Positions 1-5,475 are shown, numbered from the stretch's first letter. The stretch is 5,475 nucleotides of DNA from Sulfurimonadaceae bacterium (GCA_028685945.1 JAQUCZ010000096.1:1-5475); one strand, 5' to 3'. Notes: a model not told the origin generated them from the sequence alone. Translations and numbers: made by a program.

Positions 1-36
1 AAGTGCCGAAAAACCGCTATTTTGCTTCTTTTTCAT
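1..36 (-). CDS. Start of a leftward gene, possible type IV pilin-like (pseudopilin) protein, cut by window edge
   Basis: Read on the minus strand, an ATG at 36-34 opens a frame that stays open to base 1 and gives MKKKQNSGFSAL. An AGGTAA ribosome-binding site lies seven bases upstream (complement of about 41-46). The short, lysine-rich leader followed by G-F-S matches the class III signal peptide of type IV prepilins and pseudopilins, in which the prepilin peptidase cuts after the glycine and the mature chain starts with phenylalanine. Such proteins go on to a hydrophobic helix with glutamate at mature position 5, which here would be the first codon beyond the window. Only 12 codons are visible, so the family call is inference from a short motif. 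The good RBS and the head-to-head layout with the gene at 116 make a real gene start likely. Confidence 0.5.
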   Translation of the reverse strand, partial: MKKKQNSGFSAL

Positions 37-115
37 TTCGTTACCTGCTACAATTCGCCTTGAAAAACCAAAACGGTATTTCGTCATAACGAAATAAAAG
101 AGAAAAAGGGAAGCG
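37..115. promoter_or_regulatory. Divergent intergenic region with inverted 9-mers and an 8-bp-arm palindrome (candidate operator)
   Basis: This spacer separates the leftward start at 36 from the rightward start at 116. It contains a perfect palindrome at 77-96, TATTTCGTcataACGAAATA. The 9-mer ATTTCGTTA at 35-43 reappears in inverse orientation as TAACGAAAT at 87-95, so three copies of the half-site ATTTCGT sit in one short region. One copy overlaps the start codon and RBS spacer of the leftward gene. The palindrome lies just before the RBS of the rightward gene. The arrangement suits binding by a dimeric regulator, and the helix-turn-helix protein encoded next door is the obvious candidate. 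That link is inference. Confidence 0.5.
46..54 (+). promoter_or_regulatory. Candidate extended -10 promoter for the small HTH gene
   Basis: TGCTACAAT matches the extended -10 form TGnTAnAAT. No good -35 is present at the usual spacing, but the upstream DNA is T-rich (22-38), as is common for housekeeping promoters in Campylobacterota. Transcription would start near 61 and give a leader of about 55 bases containing the 77-96 palindrome, so a protein bound there could act as a roadblock. Confidence 0.4.
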
Positions 116-406
116 ATGCGTCTTACACTTAACGAAGAAGAGATCCTGTACATTTTAAGTAAAATCGAAAAAAAAGAACTTATCAAAAAAATCCGCCACC
201 AACTCGAAGCCGATCAAGCCAGAGACAAAACCAAAAAACTCAAATCTGCCGACAAAGCGACGAAAATCAGAACCCAAAGAGCAAAAATAAAAATACAAAA
301 CGGGATGAATCTGTTGCGAATGGAAAATCAAGAGCTGACCTACTATGCGATCGCAAAATACAGCGGCGTTAGCTATGCAACGGTGAAGAAATACGTAAAA
401 CTTTAA
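116..406 (+). CDS. Small basic helix-turn-helix protein, putative DNA-binding regulator
   Basis: This 96-residue protein is rich in lysine and arginine. Residues 5-35 look like an amphipathic, charged helix (LNEEEILYILSKIEKKEL...). Residues 36-62 are a very basic stretch. Residues 74-95 (ELTYYAIAKYSGVSYATVKKYV region) read as a helix-turn-helix: helix YYAIAKYSGV, tight turn, then recognition helix SYATVKKYV at the extreme C-terminus. The ATG at 116 is preceded by a purine-rich RBS (AAGGGAAG, 106-113). No catalytic motif, signal peptide or membrane helix is visible. It is head-to-head with the possible pilin-like gene and tail-to-tail with the tRNA-Leu gene. A role as a local or autogenous regulator acting on the palindromes upstream is plausible but unproven, and I do not recognise a named family. 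Confidence 0.75.
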   Translation: MRLTLNEEEILYILSKIEKKELIKKIRHQLEADQARDKTKKLKSADKATKIRTQRAKIKIQNGMNLLRMENQELTYYAIAKYSGVSYATVKKYVKL

Positions 407-426
407 AAGGATTGTTTTTCTAGGAG

Positions 427-511
427 TGGTACCGATGGGCGGACTCGAACCGCCATGCCCAGAGAGCGCCAGATTTTGAATCTAGTGTGTCTACCATTTC
501 ACCACATCGGC
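427..511 (-). tRNA. tRNA-Leu (anticodon CAA)
   Basis: Read on the minus strand from 511 to 427, the sequence folds as a class II tRNA. The acceptor stem GCCGATG pairs with CATCGGT (one G-T pair at the end). The anticodon stem CTAGA/TCTGG encloses the loop TTCAAAA with anticodon CAA (positions 478-476). A long variable arm GCTC-TCT-GGGC follows. The T arm is GGCGG-TTCGAGT-CCGCC. The long variable arm and the anticodon together identify a leucine tRNA reading UUG codons. Discriminator A is followed by an encoded CCA (429-427). The gene ends 20 bp from the stop codon of the convergent small HTH gene; no clear terminator hairpin is visible between them. Confidence 0.97.
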
Positions 512-528
512 TTTGTTTGTGGAGTGCA

Positions 529-534
529 ATAATA
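529..534 (-). promoter_or_regulatory. Candidate -10 element for tRNA-Leu
   Basis: On the minus strand TATTAT lies 17 bases upstream of the mature tRNA 5' end and would start transcription about 10 bases before it. The region further upstream (about 541-560) is A/T-rich without a convincing -35 hexamer. It is placed back-to-back with the flgL promoter region. Confidence 0.35.
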
Positions 535-580
535 GTGAGTTAAAGCTTAAAAATAAATAACTTTAGTCGATTTTGTCACA

Positions 581-597
581 TTGGAACTTTAGTTGCT
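581..597 (+). promoter_or_regulatory. Sigma-54 (RpoN) promoter of flgL
   Basis: TTGGAACTTTAGTTGCT matches the sigma-54 consensus TGGCAC-N5-TTGCW, with the invariant GG at 583-584 and GC at 595-596 separated by exactly 10 bases. Transcription would start near 607-609, leaving a leader of about 40 bases before the ATG at 649. In Campylobacterota many rod, hook and hook-associated genes depend on sigma-54 with the FlgR/FlgS two-component system, so this fits the downstream gene. No activator-binding site could be identified with confidence. Confidence 0.8.
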
Positions 598-601
598 AGA
601 G

Positions 602-610
602 TGCTATAAT
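602..610 (+). promoter_or_regulatory. Possible second, extended -10 promoter for flgL
   Basis: TGCTATAAT is a perfect extended -10 element. A TTGGAA at 581-586, which belongs to the sigma-54 -24 box, sits 18 bases upstream as a possible -35. If active it would start transcription near 617. It overlaps the expected sigma-54 start site, so the two could compete; it may also be a chance match in A/T-rich DNA. Confidence 0.35.
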
Positions 611-648
611 GTGTAAAAAGAAATTATAACTGCAAACGGAGGTGCGTT

Positions 649-2760
649 ATGAGAATTACTTCGGGAATGTACTACAGCGGAATCTACGGCAACAACAATG
701 CCAAACTCTCCGAAAAACTTTTTGACGTGAACCGTCAAATCTCTTCGGGTTTGCAGATTCAGTATGCCCATCAAAACGTCACTAGTTTTAGCGATACGAT
801 GCGTTTGGATAACGAGATCACGATTTTGGGACAGATTAAAAAAAGTACCGAAAGCGGGTATAAAATTTCCAACCAAACCGACATCGTGCTTAAAGATTTT
901 CAAACAAGCCTCGACAGAACCAAAACCCTTCTTGTTCAAGCGGCAAATGCTTCCAACAGCGACGTATCGCTCGATGCCATAGCCGTAGAGCTCCGCGGGC
1001 TGGAGAGCCACTTTAAAAACCTTGCAAATACCTCCATCAACGGGCAGTACCTTTTTAGCGGTTCGGCGGTTGATATTAAACCGATTGCACAAGACGGAAC
1101 CTACCGCGGCAACGATGCCGTGATGGAAGCGGTACTCGACTCAAACGTAAGACAGCAGTATAACATTTCAGGTTCGCAACTCTTTTTAGGGGAGAATCTT
1201 GCGGACAACCGTGAGATTACAACAAACGTGGTCAATAAAAACTGGACGGCGCAGTATCCGGCGTTTGACGGCGATACCACTTTCGGAACCGAAAAATTCA
1301 TCACCTCCGGTGATACCATTAGAGATTTGATGGGGGATATCGACGACGTGGTAGATACGGGTGTACAGAAGCACTATTTCTATATAAGCGGTACGAAAAA
1401 CGACGGAACGTCGTTTAAAGAAAAATTGGCGATGAGCGATGACGACAGCGTCGATGAATTGTTGCATCAAATAGGGAATGCTTTTGGTAATACCCCCGAC
1501 GTCGACGTGGTGAACGTTAGTCTTAACGGCAACGGACAGATCGTCGTAGAAGATAAAATGAAAGGTTCGAGCAAGCTTGATTTTCATATGGTGGGTGCGA
1601 CCGATTTTAGCGGCGGCGGTGCTGCGAACATCGACGATGGGATGTACGGTGCAAATGCAGGTCGTATCGAAAATCTTGACGGCGCAGAAACCGATTTTAT
1701 AAAAGTGATGGGAACTACTTATGTTCCGGGGCTGTTTGTAAAAGAGTTTGTCAAATCGGATTATCTACCTGCCGATGGAACCGTGACGACCGACGGCTTG
1801 CTTTACGATAAAACTTTGTTTAGCCAAAACGGTTCGATCCTTACGTCTAACACACCGCAGATCGTAAAAGAAACGAACGCATTTGCGACCGATCAAACGA
1901 AGCTTTCCGAAGTTGCCGACCTCTCTAAAGGAACGGCGGGAACGCTGGACGGAACGCAGTTAAAGCTTACGGGAACGAACATCCACGGTGTGGCGTATGA
2001 CGTGCAGATAGATTTTAACGCCGCCGGTTCTACTTTTTCTTTAGACGGCGGGGGCACTAACTACCAAATTTTCAATATGCAAACCCCGAGAGCTCCCGTA
2101 GCTGCAGACGACATGACCTACAGACAGTTTATGGACGTCATTAATATGGTCGTAACAAATACGTTGCCCGCATCTACGAACGTTGCAGCCGATTACGATG
2201 CCGCTGCAGAAACCTCTAAAAGTTTAGGGGGAACCTACTTGACGTACGACGGTAAAATCGCATTTCAAGATAAAAATGCTACCACAACGCAAGCAAGTGT
2301 TGCCCTTTATGACGTAGAAAGTGAAACGTTTAGCGGCACCGAAGCTCCCGTAATGACGTTTAACAGCAACAATGCGCTTACCGTAAGCGATCCTAAAACC
2401 GATTTTTTTAAATCGCTTAACGATATTATTACCGCAGTCGAGGATTATAAACTCTATCCCGACGGTTCTTACGGAAGCGTGAGAAACGTGGGGATGCAAA
2501 ATGCGATTGCAATGATAGACGATCTGCAAAACCATATCTCCCGTACCCATGCACAGGTGGGAGCGCAGTCGAACTCCTTGACGCGGGCGATCGATAGAAC
2601 ATCGCTTCTGGACATTAGCACCAAAGCGTTGCGCTCCTCGGTGATCGACACCGATATCGCCGAGGCTTCGCTCACGCTCAATCAACTTTCGCTCAATTAC
2701 CAAGCGATGCTCTCTACCGTAGGAAAAGTTTCAAAACTAAGCCTCGTAAATTACCTCTAA
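649..2760 (+). CDS. flgL: Flagellar hook-associated protein FlgL (HAP3), long campylobacterial form
   Basis: FlgL forms the second junction ring between hook and flagellin filament and is exported by the flagellar type III system. The N-terminal helical domain (about 1-140) starts MRITSGMYYSG and contains the family motifs VNRQISSGLQIQ and NTSINGQYLFSGS (128-139). The C-terminal domain (about 585-703) contains HAQVGAQSNSL and ends in the usual helix ALRSSVIDTDIAEASLTLNQLSLNYQ. Between them lies a large, mostly beta-rich insert. Residues 241-320 resemble a flagellin IN-type module (FYISGTKNDGTSF, then DELLHQIGNAFG, then GQIVVEDKMKGSSKLDF), and a second beta-rich block spans about 431-580. At 703 residues it is more than twice the roughly 317 of E. 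coli FlgL but typical of the long Campylobacter and Helicobacter proteins. The start has a strong RBS, GGAGGT (638-643), five bases before ATG. Expression is likely sigma-54 dependent. Confidence 0.96.
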   Translation: MRITSGMYYSGIYGNNNAKLSEKLFDVNRQISSGLQIQYAHQNVTSFSDTMRLDNEITILGQIKKSTESGYKISNQTDIVLKDFQTSLDRTKTLLVQAANASNSDVSLDAIAVELRGLESHFKNLANTSINGQYLFSGSAVDIKPIAQDGTYRGNDAVMEAVLDSNVRQQYNISGSQLFLGENLADNREITTNVVNKNWTAQYPAFDGDTTFGTEKFITSGDTIRDLMGDIDDVVDTGVQKHYFYISGTKNDGTSFKEKLAMSDDDSVDELLHQIGNAFGNTPDVDVVNVSLNGNGQIVVEDKMKGSSKLDFHMVGATDFSGGGAANIDDGMYGANAGRIENLDGAETDFIKVMGTTYVPGLFVKEFVKSDYLPADGTVTTDGLLYDKTLFSQNGSILTSNTPQIVKETNAFATDQTKLSEVADLSKGTAGTLDGTQLKLTGTNIHGVAYDVQIDFNAAGSTFSLDGGGTNYQIFNMQTPRAPVAADDMTYRQFMDVINMVVTNTLPASTNVAADYDAAAETSKSLGGTYLTYDGKIAFQDKNATTTQASVALYDVESETFSGTEAPVMTFNSNNALTVSDPKTDFFKSLNDIITAVEDYKLYPDGSYGSVRNVGMQNAIAMIDDLQNHISRTHAQVGAQSNSLTRAIDRTSLLDISTKALRSSVIDTDIAEASLTLNQLSLNYQAMLSTVGKVSKLSLVNYL

Positions 2761-2773
2761 AATATTGCAACAT

Positions 2774-2806
2774 GCCATAAAACGTTCTTTGTGGAACGTT
2801 TTTGGC
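2774..2806. terminator. Hairpin terminator after flgL
   Basis: AAAACGTTC (2779-2787) pairs perfectly with GAACGTTTT (2794-2802) around a six-base loop. GCCA (2774-2777) and TGGC (2803-2806) extend the stem past a single bulged T at 2778. It lies 13 bases after the flgL stop codon. The A-rich left arm and T-rich right arm make it potentially bidirectional. Confidence 0.7.
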
Positions 2807-2814
2807 TATACTTT

Positions 2815-2840
2815 ACGAGTTATTTTATAACTCGTTTTTT
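2815..2840 (+). terminator. Second intrinsic terminator after flgL
   Basis: ACGAGTTAT (2815-2823) pairs with ATAACTCGT (2827-2835), giving nine base pairs. The right arm runs into TTTTTT (2835-2840), the classic intrinsic-terminator form for rightward transcripts. Two tandem terminators make read-through from flgL to ftsK unlikely. Confidence 0.7.
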
Positions 2841-2842
2841 AC

Positions 2843-2935
2843 GATTAACGAACGAGTTCGTTAATCTACGCTTGCGCCGCGATGGCGACTGAAGTTTGCT
2901 TCTTATAGAAGCAAAGGGAGGCTTTTTCTAAAGCC
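2843..2935. repeat. Cluster of palindromes in the flgL-ftsK spacer, possible dispersed intergenic repeat
   Basis: Four inverted repeats follow one another. GATTAACGAAC/GTTCGTTAATC (2843-2866) has 11-bp arms and a two-base centre. CGCC/GGCG (2875-2887) is short. TTTGCTTCT/AGAAGCAAA (2895-2915) has 9-bp arms. GGCTTT/AAAGCC (2920-2935) has 6-bp arms. No ORF of useful length or clear RNA family is present. Such a dense, non-coding array of palindromes resembles dispersed intergenic repeats (REP- or MITE-like), but only one copy lies in this window, so repetition is not shown. A structured leader for ftsK is the main alternative. Confidence 0.45.
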
Positions 2936-2943
2936 CCATTTTC

Positions 2944-2954
2944 ATATTTATATC
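2944..2954 (+). promoter_or_regulatory. Weak candidate -10 region for ftsK
   Basis: The A/T-rich stretch ATATTTATATC (possible -10 TATATC at 2949-2954) lies 20 bases before the TTG start, after the hairpin cluster. No good -35 is seen. A promoter is expected here because the terminators upstream should block read-through from flgL. Confidence 0.25.
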
Positions 2955-2974
2955 CGTTTTAAAGGTCAGAAAGT

Positions 2975-5233
2975 TTGAAAGACGCTCTTTTTATAACAAT
3001 TTTTGGAATATTTATCTATTTAGGTGTGGCAACTGCTCTTGGAGAAAGCGGTTTGATAGGGAGTTACGGTGTTGTTTTTGCGTCGTTTAATCATTTGTAT
3101 TTCGGGTACCTCTCCTATATCTATCTTTTTGTAGCACTGCTGCCGCTTTATTTTTTCTATAAAGATACGCGATTGGATCTGCGCAAGGGGGAAGTTTCTC
3201 TTGCCTCTTTGCTATTGTTTTTTTCTTTTTTGTTGGCGCAATCTATGTTGGTTGTCAACGAATTTCGAGGGAAAATAGGAGGAGATTTTGTCGATTTTCT
3301 CTCCCCTTACATAGGGGTTTTTGGGCTTTGGGTTTTTTGGTTCGTTATCTTCTTCGTATCTTTGGTTATTTTGCTTGATAAAACAACCCATGAATTGATG
3401 GGGATGCTAAAAGCATCGCTTCAAAAGCAGTTTGCCTCAAACGTCAAAGAAACTCCTAAAGAGACGATTGAAAAAGAGTTGCCAAAAAAGAGCGAAGCTC
3501 CCGTCGTATCGCAAGTTCTTGAAGAAAACTACGAGACGGAGGACGTAGCGGAGTTTGCATATACGCAAGAGGTGTTTGAAGATCCTTTTGAAGAACCTGC
3601 GTATCTGCGTAAAAAAGAAACCCCCTCAGAGACCTACATGCCAAAGCAAAAGGAAACGTTTGTAGAAGATACGACACAAAACAGAGCCTCGGTTTTTGAT
3701 ACCGAGAAACCTACGACGATTTTAGAGGTGGCTTCAAAAATCAAAGAGCAAAAAAATGCGATTATCGTAGACGAACTCGAAGAAAATGCCAAACTATTGG
3801 AATCGATCGAAAAAGGGGAGGTGGAAAAACCCAAAAATTTTAAACTCCCTTCGGTTGATTTTTTGCAAAAGCCAGACAGCACCTCCCATAGCGTCGATGA
3901 GACCGAAGTGGACGGAAAAATCCGCTATCTTATAGAAAAACTTGCCCATTTTAAAATCGAAGGGGACGTCGTACGCACCTATGCGGGACCCGTAGTTTCC
4001 ACGTTTGAATTTAAGCCCGCCGCAAACGTAAAGGTTTCAAAAATACTCAATCTTCAAGACGATTTGGCGATGGCGCTTAGCGCCGAGACGATCCGTATCC
4101 AAGCGCCGATCCCCGGAAAAGACGTCGTGGGGATCGAGATACCCAACGATACGGTCGATACGATCTACCTTCGCGAACTCTTAGACAGTGCGCTTTTTAA
4201 AGAAGCAAAATCCCCTTTGACTATCGTACTCGGAAAAGATATCGTGGGTAAACCTTTCGTGACCGACTTGAAAAAACTGCCCCATCTTTTGATTGCAGGA
4301 ACCACGGGAAGCGGTAAAAGCGTGGGGATCAATGCGATGATCCTTTCGCTTTTATACAAAAATTCCCCCGATCAGCTGCGGTTGTTGATGATAGACCCTA
4401 AGATGCTCGAATTTTCGATCTACAACGATATTCCCCATCTCTTGACCCCCGTTATCACAAAGCCCAAACAGGCGATTGTAGCGCTTAGCAATATGGTAGG
4501 GGAGATGGAGCGCCGTTATGAGCTTATGAGCAAAACCCGCACGAAAAATATAGAAAACTACAACGAAAAAGTGAAAAAAGAGGGCGGGGAGCATTTCCCT
4601 TACATTGTCGTGATAATTGATGAGCTTGCGGACTTGATGATGACAAGCGGCAAAGACGTGGAACACTCCATTGCGCGTCTTGCCCAAATGGCAAGGGCAT
4701 CGGGGATCCACCTCGTTGTAGCAACCCAGCGACCTTCGGTGGATGTCGTAACGGGGCTTATCAAAGCAAACCTCCCTTCGCGCATTTCTTACCGCGTAGG
4801 GCAAAAAGTCGATTCAAAAATTATCCTCGACCAACAGGGTGCCGAATCGCTTTTAGGGCGCGGCGATATGCTCTTTACTCCTCCCGGAGCTACGGGTCTT
4901 GTGCGCCTTCATGCGCCGTGGAGCACCGAAGAGGAGATAGAAAAAATCGTTAACTTTATTAAATCGCAACGAGAACCAAACTACGACAAACGCTTTTTGC
5001 TTGAGGAGAGCGAACTCTCGGGCGGAGGCGGAAGCGGCGAGAGTTTTGAAGACCTCGACGATCTTTTCGAGGAGGCAAAAAACGTTGTTTTAACCGATAG
5101 AAAAACCTCCATCTCTTACCTGCAAAGAAAACTGCAAATCGGCTATAATCGCTCCGCACGGGTGATTGAGCAGCTTGAAGCCGAGGGGATACTCTCCGCA
5201 CCTAACTCCAAAGGGATTCGGGAGATTTTATAA
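2975..5233 (+). CDS. ftsK: DNA translocase FtsK
   Basis: FtsK is a septum-anchored, ATP-driven DNA pump that clears and aligns chromosome termini at division and activates Xer recombination (XerH/difH in Campylobacterota). Four membrane helices are visible at about 5-23, 43-62, 74-94 and 109-135. An acidic, low-complexity linker runs from about 150 to 300. The alpha/beta motor domain covers about 310-665: Walker A GTTGSGKS (442-449), Walker B VVIIDELADLM with D549 and E550, and the family stretch ATQRPSVDVVTGLIKANLPSR (583-603). A glycine-rich hinge (683-688) leads to a C-terminal gamma winged-helix domain (about 693-752, SYLQRKLQIGYNRSARVIEQLE), which in relatives reads polar DNA motifs and contacts Xer. 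All key residues are intact. At 752 aa it is close to SpoIIIE and far shorter than E. coli FtsK because the linker is short. The start is TTG with AAAGG nine bases upstream; the next in-frame Met (residue 91) would remove the first three membrane helices. Confidence 0.97.
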   Translation: MKDALFITIFGIFIYLGVATALGESGLIGSYGVVFASFNHLYFGYLSYIYLFVALLPLYFFYKDTRLDLRKGEVSLASLLLFFSFLLAQSMLVVNEFRGKIGGDFVDFLSPYIGVFGLWVFWFVIFFVSLVILLDKTTHELMGMLKASLQKQFASNVKETPKETIEKELPKKSEAPVVSQVLEENYETEDVAEFAYTQEVFEDPFEEPAYLRKKETPSETYMPKQKETFVEDTTQNRASVFDTEKPTTILEVASKIKEQKNAIIVDELEENAKLLESIEKGEVEKPKNFKLPSVDFLQKPDSTSHSVDETEVDGKIRYLIEKLAHFKIEGDVVRTYAGPVVSTFEFKPAANVKVSKILNLQDDLAMALSAETIRIQAPIPGKDVVGIEIPNDTVDTIYLRELLDSALFKEAKSPLTIVLGKDIVGKPFVTDLKKLPHLLIAGTTGSGKSVGINAMILSLLYKNSPDQLRLLMIDPKMLEFSIYNDIPHLLTPVITKPKQAIVALSNMVGEMERRYELMSKTRTKNIENYNEKVKKEGGEHFPYIVVIIDELADLMMTSGKDVEHSIARLAQMARASGIHLVVATQRPSVDVVTGLIKANLPSRISYRVGQKVDSKIILDQQGAESLLGRGDMLFTPPGATGLVRLHAPWSTEEEIEKIVNFIKSQREPNYDKRFLLEESELSGGGGSGESFEDLDDLFEEAKNVVLTDRKTSISYLQRKLQIGYNRSARVIEQLEAEGILSAPNSKGIREIL

Positions 5234-5247
5234 TCTTCCGCTTACAG

Positions 5248-5475
5248 ATGCCGCAGCCGCTTTTTATCTTTACCCGACATGCCAACTCTTTTAGCGTCCG
5301 TGTGGACAACCTTGAAAAACTCGATATATCGCAAATCCGAGAAATTGAACGGTTCATACACGAGCGCAAAGGGGTGTTCGACTTTCAAACATACACGTTC
5401 GTTATTCAAAAAAGAATAGAGTTTGAGGAGTTTTGCATGCTTCTTAACCACCTTGGAATCGAGGCGACATGCCAA
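5248..5475 (+). CDS. Conserved-looking protein of unknown function downstream of ftsK, cut by window end
   Basis: An ATG at 5248 opens a frame of 76 codons that is still open at the last base. It starts MPQPLFIFTRHANSFSVRVD and contains DISQIREIERFIHERKG, FQTYTFVIQKR and EFCMLLNHLGIEA. The pattern of alternating strands and amphipathic helices looks like a small folded cytosolic domain; no signal peptide, membrane helix or catalytic motif is seen. It begins 14 bases after the ftsK stop in another frame. The RBS is poor, and stops upstream (last at 5203-5205) leave this ATG as the first usual start, so translation coupled to ftsK is likely. I recall a small uncharacterised gene at this place next to ftsK in Campylobacter jejuni; that link is from memory and unverified. 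The antisense frame over the same bases is judged a shadow. Confidence 0.75.
   Translation, partial: MPQPLFIFTRHANSFSVRVDNLEKLDISQIREIERFIHERKGVFDFQTYTFVIQKRIEFEEFCMLLNHLGIEATCQ

Noticed and set aside
407..511. tRNA-Leu 3' end as an integration site with the HTH gene as a mobile-element remnant
   Set aside because: No second copy of the tRNA 3' end is present to the left, and there is no integrase or other mobile gene in the window.
604..1092. 162-codon minus-strand frame over the start of flgL
   Set aside because: It lies antisense to the strongly supported FlgL N-terminus, has no recognisable motifs, and its end runs into the flgL promoter.
2224..2703. 159-codon minus-strand frame over the flgL 3' part, and similar antisense frames at 1186-1587 and 4352-4804
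   Set aside because: They are complements of conserved FlgL and FtsK domains, with Cys/His/Arg-rich compositions typical of shadow frames.
2882..2908. Tiny frame ATG...TAG encoding MATEVCFL in the spacer
   Set aside because: No RBS, eight codons, and it lies inside the palindrome cluster, whose structure explains the sequence better.
3209..3231. T-runs in the third membrane helix of FtsK, and a T7 run in flgL near 2403, as phase-variation or frameshift sites
   Set aside because: The runs are short, the frames are intact, and T-rich codons are expected for phenylalanine in a membrane helix; switching an essential-type gene off is unlikely.
5242..5475. 77-codon minus-strand frame at the right edge
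   Set aside because: The plus-strand frame from 5248 has a more protein-like composition and continues the ftsK direction with a 14-base gap; both are unlikely to be genes.
1..5475. A novel multi-gene defence or mobile system
   Set aside because: Genes here are flagellar, division-related, a tRNA, a small HTH protein and two truncated neighbours; there is no CRISPR-like array, toxin-antitoxin pair, transposase or nuclease signature.

Overview
The window looks like chromosomal DNA from a flagellated member of the Campylobacterota (former Epsilonproteobacteria), probably a free-living Sulfurimonas- or Sulfuricurvum-like organism. The support is an unusually long FlgL of the campylobacterial type, the flgL-ftsK gene order that I recall from Campylobacter, a short four-helix FtsK, a textbook sigma-54 promoter in front of the flagellar gene, and moderate, A/T-leaning coding sequence. 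The assignment to a phylum is inference from gene type and order, not from a search.

Left part (1-511). The first 36 bases are the start of a leftward gene whose 12 visible residues (MKKKQNSGFSAL) resemble a type IV prepilin leader. A 79-bp divergent spacer carries an inverted 9-mer pair and a perfect 8-bp-arm palindrome, both operator-like. A rightward gene for a small basic protein with a C-terminal helix-turn-helix follows. Convergent with it, 20 bp away, is a tRNA-Leu(CAA) gene on the minus strand with an encoded CCA end.

Centre (512-2974). The spacer between the tRNA and flgL holds a GG-N10-GC sigma-54 promoter and, just downstream, an extended -10 TGCTATAAT. flgL (703 aa) encodes the hook-filament junction protein with a large central insert. 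It is followed by 214 bp without a gene, packed with consecutive hairpins. Two look like terminators; the rest resemble a palindromic intergenic repeat.

Right part (2975-5475). ftsK (752 aa, TTG start) encodes the septal DNA translocase with intact membrane, motor and winged-helix domains. Fourteen bases later a further rightward gene begins, a conserved-looking protein of unknown function cut by the window end; it is probably co-transcribed with ftsK.

flgL makes the last part of the hook region before the filament; ftsK couples chromosome segregation to division. They are neighbours, but the strong terminator region between them suggests separate transcription. I see no novel multi-gene system here. 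The parts most worth a second look are the divergent left-hand promoter region and the structured flgL-ftsK spacer.
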